Shown piece after piece: positions 27,182 to 33,907 of a stretch of DNA of 64,000 nt (position 1 is the first letter of the stretch; each line of letters opens with the position of its first letter). The stretch covers positions 1,860,001 through 1,924,000 of the forward strand of contig NZ_VIWV01000001.1 in NCBI RefSeq assembly GCF_007829875.1. The letters are read 5' to 3'. This DNA comes from Streptomyces capillispiralis (GTDB lineage Bacteria > Actinomycetota > Actinomycetes > Streptomycetales > Streptomycetaceae). The notes beneath the pieces are model-generated. The model was not told where the DNA came from. It saw nothing but the letters and a program-made list of their open reading frames with translations, and made no database searches. Position numbers and translations under genes: made by a program.

Positions 27182-28408
27182 TCAGACGCTCCACTTCTGG
27201 TTGTCGGTGCCCAGGCAGGTCCACAGGTGCAGCCAGGCCCCGTTGCCGGAGTTGTTGTCCTTGATGTCGACGCACATGCCGACGACCGTGTTGACCAGGT
27301 CGTGGCGTTCGTTGAGGACGAACTGCTGGGCGTCGTTGCCGTTGCACCAGGTGATCTGGATGGGCGTGCCGTTGTTGAAGTCGGCGTTGGCCACGTCCAG
27401 GCACTTGTCCGCGATGCGGATGGTGCCGTCGGAGGCGAACTGCAGCTTCTGCGCGGCGGTGTTGTTGCAGTCCCACACCCACAGTTGCTGGCCGTCGCCG
27501 AAGTTGCCGTCCGGTACGTCGAGACAGCGGCCCGAGAGGTGGCTGCGCAGGGAGACGGGGGCGCTGAAGGTGACGGCCGTGGAGGGCGGTGCGGGCTTGT
27601 CCTTGTCGCCGCCGTCCGCCGATCCGCCGCTCCTGCCGTCCGGCTCGTCCTTCTTGCCGGAGTCCTTCTTCGGCTCGTCCTCGTCCTTGTCCTTCTCCTC
27701 GGCGGGAGGGGACGCGGGAGCCTTCCGTACCGGCTCCTCCGGCTTCTCGGACTTCTCGGTCTTCTTCCCGTCGTCGTCCGAGGGGCCGGTGCTGGGTTCG
27801 GTGACGGCGAAGTCGCCGGGTGTCTCCTGCCCGTCCCCGCCGAGTACGGTGCCGGCCGCCGCCGAGGAGGTCCTGGGGCCCTTGTCGTCGTTGCCGCCGA
27901 GCAGCAGGAACGGCACCGACACGAGCAGCGCACCGGCGACCGCGGCGCCGCTCAGGACGGCCTTGCCGGGCCGTCCCACCGGTCCGGTCCGCGGCTGCGG
28001 CCGGTCGATCGCGGTCGCGGTCATGGTGCGTACGAGGGCGGGCAGCCGGCTCTTGGCGGCCGCGGCGGCGCCGGGGTCGGCCTCGTTCTCCGCTTCGGCC
28101 CCGGTCCGGCCGCCGGGGGCGGCCGCGGTGGCGGGCCCGGTGCCGGCGTCCGTGCCGGGGGCGGTGGCCGCGGCGTCCGGCGCGGGCGTCTCCTCGGCCC
28201 CGGACGGCTTCGTACCGCTCCCGGCCTCGGAGGACTTCGCCTCCGTGGGCCCGGCGGCGGGCCGGGGCTGCCGGCCGGTCTCCGTCTGGGCCTCGGCCCG
28301 CGGCCCTGAGGTGGTGGCGGCCACGGCGGCGGCCGCGGCCGTCTTCTCGCCGTCGGATCCGGATTCCGCTCCCGGGGAGGCGGGGGGTTGCTGGGCCGAA
28401 CGCGTCAC
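27182..28408 (-). CDS. Membrane-anchored ricin-type beta-trefoil lectin protein
   Basis: The product (408 aa) has a disordered Ala/Pro/Thr/Glu-rich cytosolic region (1-148), one membrane helix (about 149-172, VLSGAAVAGALLVSVPFLLLGG), a charged Lys/Asp/Pro linker, and a C-terminal RICIN domain (about 283-408). The trefoil repeats are visible as GRCLDVPDG, DKCLDVANAD and MCVDIKDN, with QQLWVWDCN, AQQFVL and NQKW blocks. Such domains bind galactose-type sugars, so the outside part probably binds cell-wall or host glycans. The GTG start overlaps the upstream T7SS-associated stop (GTGA) behind AGGGAGGA. Its layout matches that of the B-lectin protein encoded at 29777-30817, suggesting paired accessory surface proteins of the secretion system. 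Confidence 0.88.
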   Translation of the reverse strand: MTRSAQQPPASPGAESGSDGEKTAAAAAVAATTSGPRAEAQTETGRQPRPAAGPTEAKSSEAGSGTKPSGAEETPAPDAAATAPGTDAGTGPATAAAPGGRTGAEAENEADPGAAAAAKSRLPALVRTMTATAIDRPQPRTGPVGRPGKAVLSGAAVAGALLVSVPFLLLGGNDDKGPRTSSAAAGTVLGGDGQETPGDFAVTEPSTGPSDDDGKKTEKSEKPEEPVRKAPASPPAEEKDKDEDEPKKDSGKKDEPDGRSGGSADGGDKDKPAPPSTAVTFSAPVSLRSHLSGRCLDVPDGNFGDGQQLWVWDCNNTAAQKLQFASDGTIRIADKCLDVANADFNNGTPIQITWCNGNDAQQFVLNERHDLVNTVVGMCVDIKDNNSGNGAWLHLWTCLGTDNQKWSV

Positions 28409-29226
28409 GGGGTCCTCCCTGCGGTGTGGGGCGAGAATTCAGGAGAGCTGCCGGCGGGGCCGGCGGTGGGGACCTCGGCCGCCGGGCCGGTACGGTCCGC
28501 CGTACCGGAGGGCGCGCCGGAACCCTCCTGTGCCGTGGCGTCCGCCGCGGGCGCGGTCTCGTGACCGGCGCCGGGGAGACTGTCCGCCGGGACGACCAGG
28601 GGGGCCGCGGCACCGGCGTTGACCATCAGCAGGGCGCCCGAACCGCTCAGTGAACGGGCCAGCTCCCGAGCGGGAAGTGTGTCATGCCGAAGTGCCGGGG
28701 ACATGAACGCGTGTGCCGGGGAGGTGAACAACAGCGCCACCGGCGCCCCGTCCCGCCCGGCGGCGGTGAGCGGCCCGCCGTCCGGTCCGCGCACCACCGT
28801 GACCTCCGCCCCGGCGAGCGCGGCGAGCGCCTCGTCCACCGAGCCGTAGCCGGTGGCGGCGCGCTGTGCCGCGGCGTCGACCGGGTCGGTGGGTTCCGGC
28901 CAGCCGAGCATCCGGGCGGAGGGCCGGTAGGCCGGGTTGGGGCGGTAGTCGCCCACGCCGCCGTCCTCGTCGGACTGCCACTCCCCGAGCACGGCCCACT
29001 CCGGCGGCGTCCGCCGGTCGGTCCACTCCGGGTCCACCACGCCGATCCAGTGCCCCGGCGCCCTGCGCGCGGCTTCCCGCACGGCCTCGGGTATGTCGGG
29101 GGTGTCGACGGAGCCGGTGGCGGGCGGCTCGGACGCGGGGGGTCCGGCAGCGGGGGCGGGGCCCGGACCGTCAGGCGCCGCGAACACGTCGCCATGCCTG
29201 CCCTCTTGTCGTTCTCCGGGCCGCAT
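28405..29226 (-). CDS. Type VII secretion system-associated protein with SseB-like domain
   Basis: The product (about 274 aa from ATG 29226) contains the conserved block APGHWIGVVDPEW, PPEWAVLGEWQSD, YRPNPAYRPS and GWPEPTDPVDAA shared with the two proteins encoded at 36208-36888 and 36881-37648. The segment after about residue 150 (DGAPVALLFTSP, then a run ending LLMVNAGAAAPLVV) resembles the SseB N-terminal fold. A disordered tail follows. The start is uncertain: ATG 29226 or GTG 29187, both with weak ribosome sites. It is the first gene of the minus-strand cluster leading to the ricin lectin, AAA protein and mycosin. Function is unknown; a chaperone or accessory role in ESX secretion is inferred from context only. 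Confidence 0.8.
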   Translation of the reverse strand: MRPGERQEGRHGDVFAAPDGPGPAPAAGPPASEPPATGSVDTPDIPEAVREAARRAPGHWIGVVDPEWTDRRTPPEWAVLGEWQSDEDGGVGDYRPNPAYRPSARMLGWPEPTDPVDAAAQRAATGYGSVDEALAALAGAEVTVVRGPDGGPLTAAGRDGAPVALLFTSPAHAFMSPALRHDTLPARELARSLSGSGALLMVNAGAAAPLVVPADSLPGAGHETAPAADATAQEGSGAPSGTADRTGPAAEVPTAGPAGSSPEFSPHTAGRTP

Positions 29227-29776
29227 CTCCACCTGAACTCTTGGGTCCGTACGAGGTCCTGGGTGCCGTACGCCATGACGGCACGGGCACACGCCGACAC
29301 TGATCGGATCGGGGAGATCTCAGGATGCCACACCGGCCCCGTCCGTTGGTGATCGGCAAGAGTCCGTATCGGCCTCCCACGTGACCGTTTGCTGCCCGAG
29401 TCGAGAACTTTCCGGGAGCAGTGAGGCGTGGGGGGACAAAGCGCCGGGACGGGTACGGCGGACTGAGGGGATGTCAGCGCGCCGACGGGCTAAGTTGGGT
29501 ATGCCATCGGACCCGTCGACGTGCAGTGCCTTCCGGCCGGACGTCCAGGCCAGGGCCGTACGGGAAGACCTCGCAGCTCGGGAAGGTGTCGGATCGGCCC
29601 GCGGCCGCCACCGCGGGGGATCACGGGGAACGCGACGCCCGCTACCGGGCAGGACCGGCTCGCCTCGACGCGGCACTCGCCCGACGCCTGCCGGACTTCA
29701 CGGCGTTCGTCCGACCCGTCCGCTGCCCGGGCGTACGCCCACCACCGACAGCTCCGCCACCGAGGAGGAGTACCGC
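29227..29776. promoter_or_regulatory. Divergent non-coding region between the SseB-like and B-lectin genes
   Basis: About 550 bases separate the two divergent genes. The part near 29230-29480 is less GC-rich and is the likely promoter area. A GAGGAGGAG ribosome site at 29762-29770 serves the lectin gene at 29777. Open frames exist in the right half but none has a convincing start or homologue, so I do not call a gene. Confidence 0.45.
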
Positions 29777-30817
29777 ATGTCCCCCCAGCACCAGAAACCC
29801 GGCGCGAACGCGGAGGCGGCCGCCGCCCGCGAAGGGGAGGCCGGGCCCCCGCCCGAGTCCTCCGCTCCGGGCGCCGGCGCGCCGAGCGCGGCCGCCGCCC
29901 CCGAGGCGCAGGCCGCCGCCGCCCCGAAGGGGAAGACCACCACCGAGGCCGAGCCGGGCACCGCTTCAGCGGGGCGGACCACCCCCGAGGCGGAGTCCGC
30001 CGCCCCGGCCGGGGAGAGCGCCGCCCCGGCCGCCGGCTCCGCGACCACCGAGGCGCCCCGGGAGGGCGTCGCCGTGGCGGCGGCCGTCGGGACGACGCCG
30101 CCGGGCGTCAGGACCGACACCGCCGCCGACACCGGACGTCCCCGCAAGCCGGTCCTGGCGGGGGCCGCGATCGTCGGCGCCGCCCTGATCGCGATACCGC
30201 TGCTGCTGGCCGGGACCGGCCGGGACGACACTCCCCCGCAGACGGCCGGGCTGGCCGCGGAGGGATCCGACACGGTCCTGAACCAGAGCTCGGCCCCCGC
30301 CTCGCTCGGTGACTACGTGGCCGAGAAGCCCAGTTCGACGCCGAGCGAGAAGAAGGAGAAGCCGAAGAAGGAGGAGGAGCCGCCGAAGGCCGTCGTCGTC
30401 GCGCCGCCCCCGCCCGCGCCGGAGCCGGAGCCGAGCAAGACGGCGGAGAAGAAGGCGAAGCCCAAGCCGAAGCCCAAGCCGTCTCCCAAGCCGGACTGGA
30501 GCACCGAGACCGTCTACGCGACCAGCGTCCTGGAGGTCAACCAGGCCTGGACCACCAACCGCATCCGCATGGTGATGCAGACGGACGGCAACCTCGTGGT
30601 CTACAACGAGGAGCGCAAGCCGATCTGGGCGTCGATGACCTTCGGCCCGAACCACCGGGCGATCTTCCAGGAGGACGGCAACCTCGTCATCCACAACGGC
30701 GAGGACCGCCCCATCTGGGCCGCCGGCAGCTACGGCCACCAGAACGCCCAGCTGGTCCTGCGGGCCGACGCCAAGGTGGTCATCCTGCACAACGGCAACG
30801 TCATCTGGTCGACCTGA
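29777..30817 (+). CDS. Membrane-anchored B-type (bulb) lectin protein
   Basis: The product (346 aa) has a disordered Ala/Pro/Glu-rich N-terminus (1-120), one membrane helix (about 126-147), a Lys/Pro/Glu-rich linker (about 185-236) and a C-terminal B-lectin domain (about 237-346). Two mannose-site motifs QxDGNLVxx are visible (QTDGNLVVY and QEDGNLVIH); the third repeat is degenerate (RADAKVVIL). The start is ATG 29777 behind GAGGAGGAG. The anchor region resembles that of the ricin-lectin protein across the divergent promoter (RPRKPVLAGAAIVGAAL here), so the pair probably arose by swapping lectin heads on a common stalk. It would display a mannose-binding head outside the membrane. Confidence 0.88.
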   Translation: MSPQHQKPGANAEAAAAREGEAGPPPESSAPGAGAPSAAAAPEAQAAAAPKGKTTTEAEPGTASAGRTTPEAESAAPAGESAAPAAGSATTEAPREGVAVAAAVGTTPPGVRTDTAADTGRPRKPVLAGAAIVGAALIAIPLLLAGTGRDDTPPQTAGLAAEGSDTVLNQSSAPASLGDYVAEKPSSTPSEKKEKPKKEEEPPKAVVVAPPPPAPEPEPSKTAEKKAKPKPKPKPSPKPDWSTETVYATSVLEVNQAWTTNRIRMVMQTDGNLVVYNEERKPIWASMTFGPNHRAIFQEDGNLVIHNGEDRPIWAAGSYGHQNAQLVLRADAKVVILHNGNVIWST

Positions 30818-30824
30818 CACCTCC

Positions 30825-30910
30825 GCGGCGGGGGTCCCCTCCCGCCGCCCGCCGGGTCACGGCCCCACGGGGGTGCGCGACGGGTTCCACGACCCGTCGG
30901 GCACCCCCGT
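30825..30910. terminator. Two bidirectional terminator hairpins
   Basis: GCGGCGGG at 30825-30832 pairs with CCCGCCGC at 30841-30848. A larger hairpin at 30867-30910 pairs ACGGGGGTGC with GCACCCCCGT and GACGGGT with ACCCGTC around a 6-base loop. Both lie between the convergent B-lectin and MFS genes, and they close off the ESX locus on this side. Confidence 0.75.
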
Positions 30911-30964
30911 CGGCGTGTGCGGCGCGCGCCGCCAGGGGTGGCTGACGGGGCGGGCGGCCGACCG

Positions 30965-32173
30965 TCAGGTCCGTCGGGGCCGCAGCACTCCGGCGAGGAG
31001 CAGGACGAGCAGCCCGGCGAGCGGCACCACGAGCAGGCCCGTGCGCAGGCCGGCGGCGTCGGCGACGAGTCCGACGACGGGCGGGGAGAGGAGGAAGCCG
31101 AGGCGCATCAGCCAGGAGACGATCGTCAGACCGGATCCGGGCCGGAGGCCCGGCAGTTCGTCGGCTTCGTGCATGGCCGCGGGCACCAGGGTGGCGACGC
31201 CGAAGCCCGCCGCGGCGAAGCCGAGGACGGTGCCCGGCACGCTCGGGACGGCCAGCGCCAGGCCCATGCCGGCCGCGGCGATCAGTCCGCCGGCGCGGGC
31301 CACCTGCCGCTGGCCGAACCGGTCCACGAGACGGTCGCCGATCAGCCGGCCGACGAACTGCGCCCCGACCAGCGCGATGAAGCCGGAGGCGGCCAGGGTC
31401 GCCGAGGCGTGCAGGGAGTCGGAGAGGTAGAGCGCGGCCCAGGAGTTGCCGGCGTCCTCGACGAGGGTGCCGGCGGTGGCGATGAGGACGAGCGCGGCCA
31501 GCACGTGGACGACGCGCCTCGGCGCGGCCGTGTTCCGGCCCCGGGAGGTGTCGTGGCCCGTGGTGTCGTCCTCGGCGGCCGGTTCGGTGTCGGGTCCGGG
31601 CAGGCAGTGGCGCAGGGCCGCGCAGGCGGCGATCCCGAAGAGCACGCCCGAGACGAGCAGGTGCTGTCCCCGGGTCAGGCCCAGTGCGATCGCGCCGGCG
31701 GCCATGGCTCCGCCGGTGACGGCGCCGACGGACCAGATGGCGTGGAGGGAGTTGATGATGCTCCGTCCGTAGCGGCGCTGCACCCGCAGCCCGTGGGCGT
31801 TCTGCGCGACGTCGGTGATGGCGTCCATGGCCCCGGCCAGGAACAGCGCCGCCGCGAACGCGGCCACGGAGTCCGCCAGGCCCGCGGCGAGGGCCCCGGC
31901 GCCCGTCAGCAGTGTGCCGGCGACCGCGACGCGCGCCGATCCCAGCCTGCGCACCAGCACCCCGGCCGCCAGGCCCGCGGCGATGGCGCCCGCCGGGAAC
32001 GCGGCGACGGCCAGGCCGTAGGCGGCGTTGCCGATGCCGAGGTCCGCCTTGATCTCGGGGTACCGCGGCAGCAGGTTGGCGAAGAGGGCCCCGTTGGTGA
32101 GGAACAGCACGGCAACGGCGGCACGGGCCCGCCGGTCGGCCCGGGTGGGCCGCGGCAGTACGTCGACAGTCAT
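30965..32173 (-). CDS. MFS transporter
   Basis: The product (402 aa) is a major facilitator superfamily protein with about twelve hydrophobic helices, beginning AVAVLFLTNGALFANLLPRY. The conserved cytosolic loop between the two halves and the GxLxDRxG-like RLIGDRLVDRFGQR segment are visible. The start is ATG 32173; longer in-frame starts would run through the operator-like palindrome at 32229-32243. It is divergent from the dehydrogenase gene, and both are probably controlled by the nearby HxlR protein. The substrate cannot be read from sequence. Regulation with an NAD(P)H-dependent oxidoreductase suggests efflux of a reactive or electrophilic compound, which is an inference. Confidence 0.88.
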   Translation of the reverse strand: MTVDVLPRPTRADRRARAAVAVLFLTNGALFANLLPRYPEIKADLGIGNAAYGLAVAAFPAGAIAAGLAAGVLVRRLGSARVAVAGTLLTGAGALAAGLADSVAAFAAALFLAGAMDAITDVAQNAHGLRVQRRYGRSIINSLHAIWSVGAVTGGAMAAGAIALGLTRGQHLLVSGVLFGIAACAALRHCLPGPDTEPAAEDDTTGHDTSRGRNTAAPRRVVHVLAALVLIATAGTLVEDAGNSWAALYLSDSLHASATLAASGFIALVGAQFVGRLIGDRLVDRFGQRQVARAGGLIAAAGMGLALAVPSVPGTVLGFAAAGFGVATLVPAAMHEADELPGLRPGSGLTIVSWLMRLGFLLSPPVVGLVADAAGLRTGLLVVPLAGLLVLLLAGVLRPRRT

Positions 32174-32228
32174 GCGGAAGAGCCTACAGGTGGAGCGTAC
32201 GACCGTACACTCCCCTCTCACCTGCATG

Positions 32229-32260
32229 CTTCCCACAGGGAAGTAATTCCCCTTGCGGGT
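32229..32260. promoter_or_regulatory. Palindromic operator in the MFS/dehydrogenase divergent promoter
   Basis: CTTCCC-ACA-GGGAAG (32229-32243) is a perfect 6-bp inverted repeat with a 3-base centre, followed by a half-site-like TTCCCCTTG. An almost identical arrangement occurs at 33788-33819 before the HxlR gene. It lies 56 bases before the MFS start and 66 bases before the dehydrogenase start. Confidence 0.7.
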
Positions 32261-32325
32261 TACCACCCTCCTGGTCCTACGGTGCGTCCAGCCCGTCCCG
32301 ACCACCAGATACGGAGTCCTCCCCG

Positions 32326-33366
32326 ATGAGCGGAACGCAGCCCTCGACGATGCCCGCGGTCGCCTACCGCACGAGCCTGCCCGTCGAGGACGCCGAGAGC
32401 CTCCTCGACGTCGAACTGCCCGTGCCCGCCCCCGGCCCGCGCGACCTCCTCGTCCGGGTCGAGGCCGTCGCCGTCAACCCGGTCGACCACAAGGTGCGGC
32501 GGAACAACGACCCCGGCGGTGAACCGCGGGTGCTGGGCTGGGACGCGGCCGGCACCGTCGTCGCCGTCGGCGACGAGGTCGAACTCTTCGAGCCCGGCGA
32601 CGAGGTGTTCTACGCCGGCGCGCTCGACCGGCCCGGCAGCAACGCCCGCTTCCACGCGGTCGACGAGCGCATCGCCGCCCGCAAGCCGGAGTCCCTCTCC
32701 TTCACGCAGGCCGCGGCCCTCCCGCTGACCTCGCTGACCGCCTGGGAGGGCCTGTTCGAACGCCTCGGCCTGCACGACGGGGCGCTGGAGCGGACCGGCA
32801 CCCTGCTGGTCACCGCGGCGGCCGGCGGCGTCGGCGCCATGGTCGCGCAGCTCGCGCGCGCCCTGACCAGCCTCACGGTCGTCGGCACCGCCTCCCGGCC
32901 GGAGACCGTGGAGTTCGCGCGCCGGATGGGGGTCACCCACACCGTCGACCACCACCGGCCGCTGCCCGAGCAGGTGGCCCGGATCGCCCCCGAGGGCGTC
33001 GACCACGTCTTCAGCACCATCGGCACGGACCGCAACCTCGCCGCCTACGCCGAGATCCTCAAGCCCTTCGGCAGCGTGGTCGCCATCGACGACTTCGGCC
33101 CGGTCGAGATCGGACTGCTCAAGGGGAAGAGCATCTCCTTCCACTGGGAGCTGATGTTCACCCGCTCCCTGCACCGGACGCCCGACCTGGCCAAGCAGCA
33201 CCACATCCTGACCCAGGTCGCCCGGCTCGTCGACGCCGGGATCCTCACCAGCACGGCCACCACCGACCTCGGCACCGTCAACGCGGCCAACCTGCGCGAG
33301 GCCCACCGCATCCTCGAATCCGGCACCGCCATCGGCAAGATCACCCTCACCGGCTTCGCGGACTGA
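32326..33366 (+). CDS. Zinc-type alcohol dehydrogenase / quinone oxidoreductase-like (MDR) protein
   Basis: The product (346 aa) is a medium-chain dehydrogenase/reductase with the quinone-oxidoreductase layout. It has the substrate-side start VEAVAVNPVDHKVR, the cofactor motif TAAAGGVGAMVAQLA (about residues 165-179) and the C-terminal HRILESGTAIGKITL. The catalytic zinc cysteine of true alcohol dehydrogenases is not seen at the expected place, so it is likely a zinc-free NADPH-dependent reductase. The start is ATG 32326. It is divergent from the MFS gene and convergent with the HxlR gene, with a CCCGGCCGGCCGGG palindrome at 33367-33380 after its stop. HxlR-regulated reductases of this kind often respond to aldehydes or quinones; that role is inferred. 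Confidence 0.88.
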   Translation: MSGTQPSTMPAVAYRTSLPVEDAESLLDVELPVPAPGPRDLLVRVEAVAVNPVDHKVRRNNDPGGEPRVLGWDAAGTVVAVGDEVELFEPGDEVFYAGALDRPGSNARFHAVDERIAARKPESLSFTQAAALPLTSLTAWEGLFERLGLHDGALERTGTLLVTAAAGGVGAMVAQLARALTSLTVVGTASRPETVEFARRMGVTHTVDHHRPLPEQVARIAPEGVDHVFSTIGTDRNLAAYAEILKPFGSVVAIDDFGPVEIGLLKGKSISFHWELMFTRSLHRTPDLAKQHHILTQVARLVDAGILTSTATTDLGTVNAANLREAHRILESGTAIGKITLTGFAD

Positions 33367-33388
33367 CCCGGCCGGCCGGGCCCCGGCG

Positions 33389-33748
33389 TCACACCGGGAT
33401 CTCGTCCAGGTGGTCCTCGACCCAGTCGCGCAGCCGCGCCAGCGGCTGCGCGACGCCTCGGCCGAGCGCGGTGAGTTCGTACTCCACGTGGAGGGGCACC
33501 GCGGGGTAGACGGTCCGGTTCACGAACCCCTTCTCCTCCAGCCGGCGCAGGGTGTTGGTCAGGACCTTGGGGCTGACGCCCTCCAGCCGGCGCTGCAGCG
33601 CGCCGAACCGCCGCGGCCCCTCCTCCAGCGCGCCGATGACGAGCGCCGACCACTTGTTGGCCAGCAGGTCCAGCACGTCCCGGCACGGGCACTGCGCCGC
33701 GTACACGTCGTGGTGGTCGTGCCGGTCCGTCGTACAGCTCATGACCAT
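33389..33748 (-). CDS. HxlR family transcriptional regulator
   Basis: The product (119 aa) is a winged-helix HxlR protein. The family opens with a Cys-containing segment (CPCRDVLDLLANKWSALVIGAL here, Cys in the first four residues), then GPRRFGALQRRLEGVSPKVLTNTLRRLE as the recognition helix region and the wing ending VEYELTALGR. Two cysteines (Cys20 and Cys22) next to the first helix make a thiol-based redox or electrophile sensor possible. The start is ATG 33748, with ATG 33742 as an alternative two codons in. Its own promoter carries the same palindrome as the MFS/dehydrogenase promoter, so it probably autoregulates and controls both. Confidence 0.92.
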   Translation of the reverse strand: MVMSCTTDRHDHHDVYAAQCPCRDVLDLLANKWSALVIGALEEGPRRFGALQRRLEGVSPKVLTNTLRRLEEKGFVNRTVYPAVPLHVEYELTALGRGVAQPLARLRDWVEDHLDEIPV

Positions 33749-33787
33749 CGGTCGCCCGTCCCGCCTTCCCGGATCACCTCACCAGCA

Positions 33788-33819
33788 CTTCCCTCAGGGA
33801 AGCAACTTCCCTTGAAGGC
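33788..33819. promoter_or_regulatory. Palindromic operator upstream of the HxlR gene
   Basis: CTTCCC-TCA-GGGAAG (33788-33802) followed by CTTCCCTTG matches the element at 32229-32260 at most positions over about 32 bases. It lies 40 bases before the HxlR start. The second half-site gives room for two regulator dimers or a direct-repeat arrangement. Confidence 0.7.
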
Positions 33820-33843
33820 TACTACTGCCCACGAGCGAGCGGC

Positions 33844-33879
33844 GGACCCGGGCGGGCTGTCGGCAGCCCGCCCGGGTCC
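33844..33879 (-). terminator. Strong terminator after the LamG protein gene
   Basis: A perfect 16-bp stem (33844-33859 with 33864-33879) and a 4-base loop (TCGG on the plus strand) start 28 bases beyond the stop of the minus-strand LamG gene. It also insulates that gene from the HxlR promoter. Confidence 0.8.
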
Positions 33880-33907
33880 GGACGGAAAACGGTCGCTCAG
33901 GTGCCGG

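Noticed and set aside
29381-29776. N-terminal extension of the B-lectin protein by an open upstream frame
   Set aside because: The added segment is Arg/Pro-rich with no domain, and a strong GAGGAGGAG site directly precedes ATG 29777.
13971-30817. An EccE gene in the ESX locus
   Set aside because: No EccE-like protein could be recognised among the genes here; it may be absent or elsewhere in the genome.
33389-33748. MarR-type regulator
   Set aside because: The short length, the CPCRDVLDLLANKWS start and GPRRFGALQRRLEGVSPKVL are HxlR signatures.
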